From assembly GCF_003121985.1 (NCBI RefSeq), contig NZ_QEWP01000005.1, positions 239,537 to 303,536 of the forward strand: a stretch of 64,000 nt of DNA. Direction: 5' to 3'. This document shows, piece by piece, positions 50,226-57,907 of the stretch. Position 1 is the first letter of the stretch, and each line of letters starts with the position of its first letter. This DNA comes from Marinilabilia rubra. GTDB lineage: Bacteria > Bacteroidota > Bacteroidia > Bacteroidales > Marinilabiliaceae. A program made the translations under genes and the position numbers. The notes under the pieces are model-generated. The model was not told where the DNA came from, made no database searches, and saw nothing but the letters and a program-made list of their open reading frames with translations.

Positions 50226-51455
50226 CTAAAACTTTACATTAAACCCGGCTTTCATGAGGTCATCCCAATAACCGGGATAAGATTTACTAACCACAACCGG
50301 GTTTTCAATGCTGAAAGCTCCGTGTTTAATAGCCAGTGGTGCAAATGCCATGGCCATTCGGTGGTCGTGGTAGGTTGCAACTAAAGGCTCCACCCGGGGC
50401 TCGCTTTTTGCCCCATCCCATTTCAAATCATCCACATCATTGGTAGTGAATGCATAACCAAACTTCCCGGCTTCGTTGATTAACGCCTGTATACGATCGG
50501 TTTCCTTTATCTTCAGGGTGTGCAAGCCTGTTAAGTGAAAGGGAATGTCAAGGGCAGCACAAGTCATGGCAAAAGTTTGAGCCAGATCAGGCTGATGGGT
50601 AAAATCGTATTTAAAACTACCGGATTTTTCGCCGTTATTGGTAAGTATTAATCCTTTTTGAGAGAATTTATGCTTAACACCCAATTGCTTAAACAAATCG
50701 GCCACGGCTGAATCGCCCTGCAGGCTGTAACGGTCCAGCCCTTTTAAAGCAACACTGGCTCCTGCCTCCGACAAGGCCACAATTTGAAACCAGTAAGAAG
50801 CGGCACTCCAGTCCCCTTCTGCTTTTACTTCCACAGGCTTTAGTGGCTGCTCTGCCACTGAAATTGTATTGCCATTCCACTCCGACTTCACGCCGTAAAG
50901 CTCCATCAGCTTCAATGTTAAATTAATGTATGGTTTTGAAGTGATATCGCCTTTCAGCTTAAGCGTTAAACCATCAGTTATTGCAGGAGCTATCATCAAT
51001 AGAGCTGAGATATACTGACTACTGATGTTTCCGGGTAACTCCAATGTTTTTCCCTGCAAAGAACTACCCAGTAGCTTTAGGGGTGGAAATCCTTCTTTTT
51101 CGGCATACTCAATATTAGCACCCAACTCACGCAAAGCCTCCACCAATACGCCGATAGGACGTTCTTTCATGCGCTCACTGCCGGTAATGGTCCACTCCCC
51201 CACTATTCGCGACAAAAAAGCGGTCAGAAAACGCATGGTGGTACCTGCTGCCCCCACATTGAAAACACTGGCATTGGAGGTCAAGGCCACCTCAAGTGCA
51301 CGTGTATCATCGCTTTCGGAAAGGTTTTTCACCGGCCATGGGCTATACGACAAAGCATTGAGAATCAACAAACGGTTACTGATACTCTTAGACGATGGCA
51401 GGTCTATGGTAGTTTGGTCAAGTTCTTTGGGAGAAGTAAGCTTTATAGTTGTCAT
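50226..51455 (-). CDS. aroA: 3-phosphoshikimate 1-carboxyvinyltransferase (EPSP synthase)
   Basis: The 409-residue protein shows the EPSP synthase landmarks: 'LPSSKSISNRLLIL' at the N-terminus (Lys23, Arg28 for shikimate-3-phosphate), 'NVGAAGTTMRFLTAF', 'IKETDRIQAL', 'DHRMAMAFA' and 'VSKSYPGYW' near the end. It joins phosphoenolpyruvate to shikimate-3-phosphate, the sixth step of aromatic amino-acid synthesis. The length is a little shorter than the usual ~430 residues. The central TMRF-to-S...Q residues needed for activity appear present ('LPGNISSQYISALL'). It follows aroB on the same strand with a 202-base gap that carries two repeats. Confidence 0.95.
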   Translation of the reverse strand: MTTIKLTSPKELDQTTIDLPSSKSISNRLLILNALSYSPWPVKNLSESDDTRALEVALTSNASVFNVGAAGTTMRFLTAFLSRIVGEWTITGSERMKERPIGVLVEALRELGANIEYAEKEGFPPLKLLGSSLQGKTLELPGNISSQYISALLMIAPAITDGLTLKLKGDITSKPYINLTLKLMELYGVKSEWNGNTISVAEQPLKPVEVKAEGDWSAASYWFQIVALSEAGASVALKGLDRYSLQGDSAVADLFKQLGVKHKFSQKGLILTNNGEKSGSFKYDFTHQPDLAQTFAMTCAALDIPFHLTGLHTLKIKETDRIQALINEAGKFGYAFTTNDVDDLKWDGAKSEPRVEPLVATYHDHRMAMAFAPLAIKHGAFSIENPVVVSKSYPGYWDDLMKAGFNVKF

Positions 51456-51460
51456 AAACT

Positions 51461-51540
51461 CAATAGATCGTTAGATTTTTAGATATGGGATGTAAGATAA
51501 ATCGTAAAATTCTGAAAATATCAGCATTACACTAAATTAC
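51461..51540 (+). repeat. Dispersed repeat CAATAGATCGTTAG, full copy
   Basis: This 80-base segment starts CAATAGATCGTTAGATTTTT immediately upstream of the aroA start and contains 'TGTAAGATAAATCGTAAAAT' and 'CTGAAAATAT'. It is the reference for the other copies. Confidence 0.68.
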
Positions 51541-51630
51541 ATCACGACTACAAATGATTAATCACCAATATATTATAAGAGGTTAGCAGAGTATTAAAAC
51601 TGTCACTGAAAAATTAAAAAACACCTCTAA

Positions 51631-51677
51631 GTCAAGTACTGATCAACTGACTACTGATCACTGACTACTGATCACTG
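51631..51677 (-). repeat. 7-bp tandem repeat overlapping the aroB 3' end
   Basis: On the minus strand it reads CAGTGAT, CAGTAGT, CAGTGAT, CAGTAGT, CAGTTGAT and CAGTACT. It encodes the last residues (VISSQ) and stop codon of AroB and belongs to the same family as 23889-24004. Confidence 0.75.
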
Positions 51678-52716
51678 CTTCAATCTCTTCCCTGCTACAA
51701 TCCACATCAATCACCGGTTCACCAACCCGGCTCAGCAAAGTAAAGTTGATGCGGTTACCCCGGTTCTTTTTATCGTGCTGCATCAGTTGGTATAAATTGT
51801 CAGAATCATCATTGGTAAAAGAGTGAACACCGTACAATTCATCAATGTAGGATTCTACTTTTTCTGAAATATCTTTTGAAAACCCCTGCTTCGTTACTGC
51901 CAGTTTCAATTCGGGAATAATGCCCCAGGCCACAGCATAACCATGCAACACAGGCTTACCCTGTTTCATGGCAAGGCTCTCAAAGGCATGACCGATGGTA
52001 TGGCCCAGATTTAATGCCTTACGAATTCCACCCTCCAATGGATCCGATTCCACATAGCGATCTTTAACCAGGACTGATTCAGCTACGAGGCCGGCCAACT
52101 TATCTGCTGATATGGCAGAAGGGTCAATGTCCAATAATTTCTCAAGTGTTTCAGGCTTATCAATAAGGGCATGTTTCAACATTTCAGCATATCCCGAAAG
52201 CAAATTTTCCCGATCCAGGGTATTCAAAAAAGGCGTATGAATCAAAACCATATCGGCAATCCGGAAGGCCCCTATCTCATTTTTAAAACCATTGAAATTA
52301 ATGCCTGTTTTCCCCCCGACAGAGGCATCAACCATTGACAACAGCGTTGTGGGAAGATTGATAAATGGAATACCTCTTTTATAGGATGCAGCAGCAAAAC
52401 CACCCAGGTCACAGGGCATTCCTCCGCCAAGATTGATTAACAACGAATGCCGTGAGGCCCCTCCGGCAGATAAGAATTGCCATACAGAAGCCAGTGCATC
52501 CAAATGTTTATGGTCATCTCCTGCCGTTATTTTAATGATTCTGTCTGTCGACAATCCAGGCAGGTCCTCGATTATGGGCAAGCAATGCTCATGTGTATGC
52601 TCATCGGTGAGCAGAAATATTTTATCCGGAGAAATCTTCTCAATCAGTTCTTGCAAATCAGCCACAGGATCCTCACTCAGGGAAACCGGTGCCGATTTCG
52701 TAGGTAATGGTTGCAT
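51658..52716 (-). CDS. aroB: 3-dehydroquinate synthase
   Basis: The 352-residue protein has the AroB pattern: 'TDEHTHEHCLPII', 'INLGGGMPCDLGGFAAA' and 'RGIPFINLPTTLLSMVDASVGGKTGINF'. The metal ligands are Glu177 in 'SGYAEMLKHA', His239 in 'NLGHTIGHAFE' and His258 in 'LHGYAV'. It converts DAHP to 3-dehydroquinate, the second shikimate-pathway step, using NAD+ and a divalent metal. A TTG at 52746 would add ten residues but lacks family sequence; the ATG at 52716 is preferred. Its last residues are encoded by a 7-bp tandem repeat. aroA is downstream on the same strand. Confidence 0.94.
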   Translation of the reverse strand: MQPLPTKSAPVSLSEDPVADLQELIEKISPDKIFLLTDEHTHEHCLPIIEDLPGLSTDRIIKITAGDDHKHLDALASVWQFLSAGGASRHSLLINLGGGMPCDLGGFAAASYKRGIPFINLPTTLLSMVDASVGGKTGINFNGFKNEIGAFRIADMVLIHTPFLNTLDRENLLSGYAEMLKHALIDKPETLEKLLDIDPSAISADKLAGLVAESVLVKDRYVESDPLEGGIRKALNLGHTIGHAFESLAMKQGKPVLHGYAVAWGIIPELKLAVTKQGFSKDISEKVESYIDELYGVHSFTNDDSDNLYQLMQHDKKNRGNRINFTLLSRVGEPVIDVDCSREEIEAVISSQ

Positions 52717-52779
52717 GATTAATGGTTTGATAAGTAATTCCTGCAAAAATAAGGTTTTTTATTAACTGAGTTAGTTTTG

Positions 52780-52884
52780 AGAAACTGTTTAAGTTTTACC
52801 CTTTGGGATGTTTTCTGGTTTTGACTTGTCTAAGAACTCAATTCTTCCAAAACATCTTCCAAAAACAAAATTTAAACAGTTTCT
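52780..52884 (+). repeat. Palindromic MITE-like element, deleted copy B
   Basis: This 105-bp copy starts AGAAACTGTTTAAG and ends TTTAAACAGTTTCT like copy A, but lacks about 58 bases from the centre of the palindrome. It lies upstream of aroB. Confidence 0.72.
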
Positions 52885-52925
52885 CAGTTTTATGAACTTT
52901 TATCTTTGTATACCGTACATTATGA

Positions 52926-53005
52926 CAATAGATCGTTAGTCCCGATGCTTCGGGATAGATATTAGATGTAAGATAATTCGTATCATTCTGAAATTCTGCA
53001 CATTA
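52926..53005 (+). repeat. Dispersed repeat copy with inserted hairpin
   Basis: CAATAGATCGTTAG is followed by TCCCGATGCTTCGGGA (52940-52955), then by 'TAGATGTAAGATAATTCGTA' matching the rest of the repeat. The other full copies lack the hairpin at this point. Confidence 0.6.
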
Positions 53006-53107
53006 ACACAAAAGGGGATGCTCTTATAATCAATTGATTATGAGTCTATTGCAACCCCGATCCATCGGGATAACGGAGTATTGTCAGGAGTAATAAAACA
53101 TAAAATC

Positions 53108-53569
53108 ATGATTTCAAATCAAAAAGAATCCACCCGGACCTTGCTGACCTTTTCAGGCATCTGGGCCGGTCTGGTCATTATTTTTGCGCTTTCATTTTTA
53201 GAACTATTTCCCTCACCCATATGGATGAGAATTGTGTTAGCGTGTATTATAGGGTTGGCTGCCCTGTTCTTTTATTTGGGAGGCTACCATTACATTCAGC
53301 TGGAAGTAAAAGACAATAAAGATTTGATGGTAAAATACTACAATCTTTTTCCGGTGGGAAGAAAATTCAGGGCCTTTCAAATCCCGATCAAAAACCTCCA
53401 TCATCATGAGGTAAAATACGGTGCCGGAGGATTCACCTCCTGGTTGATAATTTTTCAGAGGATGCAGGGAGGCCTTGCCAAATATCCGGCAGTGGGCTTA
53501 TCGGCTATGAGCAATAAGGGACGACAAGAGATGATTAAATATCTTTCCAAACTGGAAAACAAACAGTAA
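53108..53569 (+). CDS. Two-helix membrane protein, unknown function
   Basis: The 153-residue protein has two adjacent membrane helices (about 14-35 and 40-60), followed by a basic region and a domain of about 85 residues with 'VKYYNLFPVGRKFRAFQIPI' and 'HHHEVKYGAGGF'. The layout is like membrane-anchored PH-type domains, but I recognise no specific family. The ATG at 53108 is preferred over a TTG at 53081. The next gene is 108 bases downstream on the same strand and is an envelope protein. Confidence 0.65.
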   Translation: MISNQKESTRTLLTFSGIWAGLVIIFALSFLELFPSPIWMRIVLACIIGLAALFFYLGGYHYIQLEVKDNKDLMVKYYNLFPVGRKFRAFQIPIKNLHHHEVKYGAGGFTSWLIIFQRMQGGLAKYPAVGLSAMSNKGRQEMIKYLSKLENKQ

Positions 53570-53677
53570 AAGCACTTTCAACAAGAGATAACTCACATAT
53601 TCCTTAATCTTATTAAATTTGCCGGGAAAACATCCAAACCGCTGCCCAAATTTCGCTAACGGAAACATTTTCTGACA

Positions 53678-54277
53678 ATGATAAGATACTCAGTCCTATT
53701 GTTTTTATTTTTTTGTATTGTTGCGTCGCTTCATGGCCAGTATCGTGGAGATGCCTGGATTTTAAGTCCCAAAATATCATTTGCAGATTATTCTGACCAA
53801 AGCAGTTGGGAAGATTACTCCATAAGTAAAGTTCCGCCTGTCTCCGTATTTCTCGAAAAAGGGATCACCGACTATTTTAGTGCAGGTGGTTTTATTGGAT
53901 ACAATGGAGACAAATACACCAACGACACAATACCCGATAATGTAATGCGTTACAACACAATAACAACGGGTGCCGTGGCAACTATTCATTACGCCCACTG
54001 GCTTGAAGCATTAAGCGGGCACAGCATTTTTCTGGGAGATTTTGATTTTTACGTTTCCGGGGCTTTACAAGTAGCATTTAAAAACACCAATGAACAACAT
54101 TCCTGGAATGCTGAGACGGAAACCTTTGATGACAACAAAAGCTCCGATGCCCAAATCAGAATCCGCCCCATTTTTGGAATCCGGTATTTTCTAACCGAGC
54201 GTTTTTGCATGCTCTTTGAAGCCGGGAAAGGCAATGCGGGCATGATAACCACCGGGGTGAGCTGGAATCTTTATTGA
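53678..54277 (+). CDS. Outer-membrane beta-barrel protein
   Basis: The 199-residue protein has an N-terminal signal peptide (cleavage after LHGQ, near residue 21) and alternating strand sequence, with aromatic residues at regular spacing ('YFSAGGFIGYNG', 'AVATIHYAHWL', 'FYVSGALQVAFK') and a strand-like end ('ITTGVSWNLY') that suits recognition by the Bam complex. It probably folds as a small barrel of about eight strands. Function is not known; it could be a porin-like or structural protein. No partner gene adjoins it. Confidence 0.68.
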   Translation: MIRYSVLLFLFFCIVASLHGQYRGDAWILSPKISFADYSDQSSWEDYSISKVPPVSVFLEKGITDYFSAGGFIGYNGDKYTNDTIPDNVMRYNTITTGAVATIHYAHWLEALSGHSIFLGDFDFYVSGALQVAFKNTNEQHSWNAETETFDDNKSSDAQIRIRPIFGIRYFLTERFCMLFEAGKGNAGMITTGVSWNLY

Positions 54278-54345
54278 ATTAAAAAAAGTCTGTCAGCTGC
54301 AAGGCAGAAGGTATAAATCGGGCTACCAGCCTTACCAGACACTTT

Positions 54346-54362
54346 CGCCCTAATTCAGGGCG
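54346..54362. repeat. Short hairpin
   Basis: CGCCCT-AATTC-AGGGCG stands in the spacer upstream of dprA. 'TGCTAAAAA' follows, as in the left end of the 2971-3077 palindrome. Confidence 0.45.
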
Positions 54363-54421
54363 TGCTAAAAAACGCCTATAATGCTAAAAAATAAATCATT
54401 ACAGCAAAATAAGATCACCCG

Positions 54422-54466
54422 GATGCAAAGCTTTTTAACGCAACACACAAATAACCTTGTACTTGA
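54422..54466 (+). repeat. 45-bp dispersed repeat, copy 2
   Basis: Starts GATGCAAAGCTTTTTAA and agrees with the inverse of 3089-3133 at 40 of 45 positions. It lies about 75 bases before the dprA start. Confidence 0.65.
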
Positions 54467-54542
54467 CTCTTTCAGCGAGCCCTATTTAAATATTTAAGAA
54501 TAATCATTACATTTACAGGGAAATACCCCAAAACCTGAAATT

Positions 54543-55673
54543 GTGAATGAGAATAAATTAAAGCACCGAATAGCCCTAAGTCTGATTAAAGGAATTGGTC
54601 CAAAGCTTGCCAGAAACCTTGTTGCCTACCTGGGCTCCGAATCAGCCTTGTTTGAAGAAAAAATGCCCACTCTGGCCAAAGTTCCGGGTATTGGATCTGC
54701 CCTCGAGCAACTTCTTCGCAGTACAGACCGAACAAAAATTCTTTTGAGGGCTGAACAAGAACTCCGTTTTATTGAAAAGCACAAAATTCAACCTCTGTTC
54801 TTTTCAGACCCCTCGTATCCGGCCCGTTTGTCTTATTGTGAAGATGCACCCCTGATGGTTTACAATCATGGTCAATCTTTTTATGATGCCCCCCGTACCA
54901 TAGGCATCGTAGGTACCCGCACCCCAACCGATGAAGGCACAGACTTGTGTGAGAAACTGGTTGCCGACCTTGGCACCAGGCATCCCGATACAGTCATCAT
55001 CAGCGGACTGGCTTACGGAGTGGACATCTGTGCCCACAGGGCTGCCCTTAGAAGCAACCTGCCCACAATTGGCATAATGGCCCATGGTCTGGATCGGATT
55101 TACCCCTCTCTTCATCGCGACACAGCCAAAGAAATGCTTACAAAAGGGGCTCTGATGACAGAGTTTTTAAGTGGGACCAATCCGGATAAGCACAATTTTG
55201 TTCAGCGTAACCGAATCATCGCCGGCTTGTCAGATGCCCTGGTGGTTGTCCAATCAGCCCGAAAAGGAGGCGCCCTGATTACGGCCGAACTGGCAAGGGA
55301 TTACAACCGGGATGTTTTAGCTTTTCCGGGCAGGCCTGGTGATAAATACTCTGCCGGATGTAATAAGCTTATTAAAAACAACATTGCAGCCCTGATAGAA
55401 TCTGTAGAAGACCTTGAGTATGCGTTGGGCTGGGATGCTAAAAACAAAGCGCCGGCTACGGTACAGGGAAATCTTTTTGCCACCATCGAGAATGAAGATC
55501 AGCAATCCATCATGGAAAGTCTGATAGAAGAAAAAGAAATGAACCTCAACTTACTAAGTTTGAAGTGCGGTATTCCGGTCAGTAAACTATCGGCAACACT
55601 GCTTGATCTTGAGTTTAAAGGATTGGTAAAAAGTAAACCGGGAGGTATTTACCGGGTAGTACTTACAACCTGA
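54543..55673 (+). CDS. dprA: DNA-processing protein DprA
   Basis: The 376-residue protein contains an N-terminal helix-hairpin-helix-like region ('LIKGIGPKLARNLVAYLG', 'KVPGIGSAL'), the central Rossmann-like DprA domain ('IGIVGTRTPTDEG', 'ISGLAYGVDICAHRAAL', 'HGLDRIYPSLH', 'FVQRNRIIAGLSDALVVVQS', 'GGALITAELA') and a C-terminal winged-helix segment (about 315-376). DprA loads RecA onto incoming single-stranded DNA during natural transformation. The start is the GTG at 54543. It has no partner genes here; com genes elsewhere would be needed for uptake. Confidence 0.93.
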   Translation: MNENKLKHRIALSLIKGIGPKLARNLVAYLGSESALFEEKMPTLAKVPGIGSALEQLLRSTDRTKILLRAEQELRFIEKHKIQPLFFSDPSYPARLSYCEDAPLMVYNHGQSFYDAPRTIGIVGTRTPTDEGTDLCEKLVADLGTRHPDTVIISGLAYGVDICAHRAALRSNLPTIGIMAHGLDRIYPSLHRDTAKEMLTKGALMTEFLSGTNPDKHNFVQRNRIIAGLSDALVVVQSARKGGALITAELARDYNRDVLAFPGRPGDKYSAGCNKLIKNNIAALIESVEDLEYALGWDAKNKAPATVQGNLFATIENEDQQSIMESLIEEKEMNLNLLSLKCGIPVSKLSATLLDLEFKGLVKSKPGGIYRVVLTT

Positions 55674-55820
55674 CCATCAAAATTTCTGAAACCGGAAACC
55701 TTTATTTCGACTGCTTTGTTAAATTTGTGGTTTAAATTAAGTTTATAAAACAGTTAGCCTGTTTTATTCATGAATTATCGTTACGAGATGTTCGAATATA
55801 AAGAAATACAATTAACCGCA

Positions 55821-55869
55821 AATAAAATGGATGCAGGAAATAATGGATTATTTCCAAATCCATTTTATT
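55821..55869 (+). promoter_or_regulatory. Long nested stem-loop between dprA and folE
   Basis: AATAAAATGGAT pairs with ATCCATTTTATT, and inside it GGAAATAAT pairs with ATTATTTCC around a two-base loop. No T-run follows. It may be a terminator-like structure for dprA or a leader structure for folE, 93 bases before its ATG. Confidence 0.5.
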
Positions 55870-55962
55870 GAGGACGGTTGTCTTTTGGCGATAGTTGGAC
55901 ATCGGAATAGATTATTTATGAATAATGCAGGTTAGCTCAAAACTTGTAGCAATTTCACTTTT

Positions 55963-56586
55963 ATGAAACATACATTACACGGCGACAACGGATACGCCAA
56001 GATTGAATCATATGATGATAAAACCACAGACGAATTAAGCACCCATTACAGAGAAGTGCTGAAAATCCTGGGGGAAGACGAAACCCGCGAAGGCCTTGAA
56101 AAAACCCCGCTAAGAGTAGCTAAGGCCATGCAGTTTCTCACCCAGGGCTATAACATGGATCCTGAAGACATTGTGAAATCCGCCATGTTTCGCGAAGATT
56201 ATCAGCAAATGGTTGTGGTTAAAGACATTGAACTATACAGCATGTGCGAGCACCATATGCTGCCTTTCTTTGGAAAAGCTCATGTGGCATACATTCCCCG
56301 CCATCACATCACCGGATTAAGCAAAATTGCGAGGGTCGTAGAAGCTTATGCCAGACGTCTTCAGGTTCAGGAAAGACTAACCACTCAAATCAAAGAGTGC
56401 CTTCATAAAACACTAAACCCTCTCGGTGTTGCTGTGGTTATTGAAGCGCAGCATATGTGCATGCAGATGCGTGGCGTTCAGAAGCAACATTCTGTAACCA
56501 CTACTTCCGATTTTACGGGGGCATTTCTGAAAAACATGGCTACCCGTGAGGAGTTTTTTAACATCATAGGCTCTTCATTGCATTAA
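55963..56586 (+). CDS. folE: GTP cyclohydrolase I
   Basis: The 207-residue protein has the type I GTP cyclohydrolase sequence: '[14 protein letters not shown]', the zinc ligands Cys95 and His98 in '[20 protein letters not shown]', '[23 protein letters not shown]', and Cys166 in '[12 protein letters not shown]'. It converts GTP to dihydroneopterin triphosphate, the first committed step of folate or pterin synthesis. The frame from the ATG at 55963 is normal length for the family. It faces the DUF4249 gene tail to tail across a strong hairpin. Confidence 0.96.
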   Translation: MKHTLHGDNGYAKIESYDDKTTDELSTHYREVLKILGEDETREGLEKTPLRVAKAMQFLTQGYNMDPEDIVKSAMFREDYQQMVVVKDIELYSMCEHHMLPFFGKAHVAYIPRHHITGLSKIARVVEAYARRLQVQERLTTQIKECLHKTLNPLGVAVVIEAQHMCMQMRGVQKQHSVTTTSDFTGAFLKNMATREEFFNIIGSSLH

Positions 56587-56596
56587 TATCACTGAG

Positions 56597-56637
56597 GTTT
56601 TTAACAATTGCAGGAGAAATCTGCAATTGTTAAAAAC
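56597..56637. terminator. Bidirectional terminator between folE and the DUF4249 gene
   Basis: A perfect 17-bp stem (GTTTTTAACAATTGCAG and its inverse) with a 7-base loop, starting 10 bases after the folE stop. A-rich and T-rich arms would serve both convergent genes. Confidence 0.75.
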
Positions 56638-56746
56638 ATTTTTCAAAAAGATTTCTGCCGGGAGAAAAAGAACCATGTCTGAGGATGGCAACTGCTAAAT
56701 ATAGCACATGAACCCCGTTTCACTTTTCTGCATAAGCGCATCAATA

Positions 56747-57670
56747 TTACTTTTCCGAATAATCCTCTCCCTCATGGTACAAAAGGGAAACATACGAAAC
56801 AGAAAAGGCTGAGAAGAACCCCAATGCTCCATTGCTAATATTTCCCGGAACATTGGCCGGCGGCCCGCTAAAAAGAGGATATTGCCCCCTGTTTTCCTGC
56901 TGAACGGCTTGAACAAAATCGAAATATTCTTCAGTGATTCCACACATCTGCAAAGTGATTACATCACCTTCTTCAAATTCACCACTCTCCTGCCCGGCAT
57001 CAATAGACTGCACCCAAATGCCATTAGCATTTCCTTCATCAAAAAACTTATCGCTCACAACACTGTATTCTGAAATTGTATTGGAAATAAGCGTACCATT
57101 TTTAAATAACCGGAACATATAATAATCTTCCGTTTCAGGATTTTCCCGGGCATACAGTAAAATCTTCCATACATTCCAGCCTTCATCAAATTCCATAGTA
57201 ATGGAGTCGGGTGCCGAAACATCAGGCAAAGGGGCATGTGATGTATACTCTTCCATTTCTCCATCTTCATCGATATCAACATTAGAAACAGATAAGGAAT
57301 AAGTTCGCCCGGGCACTCCTCCAAAATTCTCAGAAGTATAATAAATACCGGGGATATCCTGTGCCTCAGATAAGCGTTCAACATTTATTCCATCAGATAT
57401 AAGCACCTGAGCTCCCGAAACTGTTGGCGAGGCGGAATCGGAAAAGAAAGATACCGACTCTGAAAGGCGTAAAAAATGCATTTTCTGTTCATTTGTGACA
57501 TTACCATCCACCACCAGTCGTTTTGCTGCCGTCTCCAGCTCTAACTCTATGGTTTCCGTGCATCCTGAGGCTAGCCCAATAAAGACAAACAAAGTCAATG
57601 TTTGGTTGATGAAACTATTTTTATTAATCTTTTCACCAACAACTTTCAATATTTTATCAAGATTTTTCAA
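56747..57670 (-). CDS. DUF4249 family outer-membrane lipoprotein
   Basis: The 307-residue protein has an unusually long N-terminal basic stretch before a lipoprotein signal (LASGC, Cys37), then 'LVVDGNVTNEQKMHFLRLSE', 'VSGAQVLISDG' and 'GGVPGRTYSLSV', matching the DUF4249 family of Bacteroidota surface-associated lipoproteins. The family is usually encoded next to a TonB-dependent receptor, as here (237 bases upstream on the same strand), and is thought to help substrate capture, but the substrate is unknown. The end 'EGEDYSEK' is acidic. A Met after residue 20 could be an alternative start for a more typical signal. Confidence 0.8.
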   Translation of the reverse strand: MKNLDKILKVVGEKINKNSFINQTLTLFVFIGLASGCTETIELELETAAKRLVVDGNVTNEQKMHFLRLSESVSFFSDSASPTVSGAQVLISDGINVERLSEAQDIPGIYYTSENFGGVPGRTYSLSVSNVDIDEDGEMEEYTSHAPLPDVSAPDSITMEFDEGWNVWKILLYARENPETEDYYMFRLFKNGTLISNTISEYSVVSDKFFDEGNANGIWVQSIDAGQESGEFEEGDVITLQMCGITEEYFDFVQAVQQENRGQYPLFSGPPANVPGNISNGALGFFSAFSVSYVSLLYHEGEDYSEK

Positions 57671-57789
57671 AACAATTTCAATTTATAAAATAGCATTCCA
57701 GACAATTCTTCATTAAACTTTTTTAAAAGGCTATAAACCAAACTCTTACAATCACACGCACACTTACTTCAAAGCTCTGATTATTAACA

Positions 57790-57851
57790 CCATATGGTTC
57801 CTCTTAAATCTTACCTGACTGTTGTCAGGCAGGAAATCTAACGATCTATTG
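57790..57851 (-). repeat. Dispersed repeat CAATAGATCGTTAG, inverted copy with hairpin
   Basis: On the minus strand, CAATAGATCGTTAGATTT is followed by CCTGCCTGACAACAGTCAGG (a short hairpin) and then 'TAAGATTTAAGAGG'. It lies between the receptor and DUF4249 genes. Confidence 0.5.
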
Positions 57852-57907
57852 CCAGATGGAAATAACTTTAAACTTATAAATCTATTTATACTTTTTTCTC
57901 ATTCCGG

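Noticed and set aside
49812..50384. A 190-residue plus-strand ORF
   Set aside because: Overlaps aroA on the other strand and runs through hairpin repeats; sequence does not look like a folded protein.
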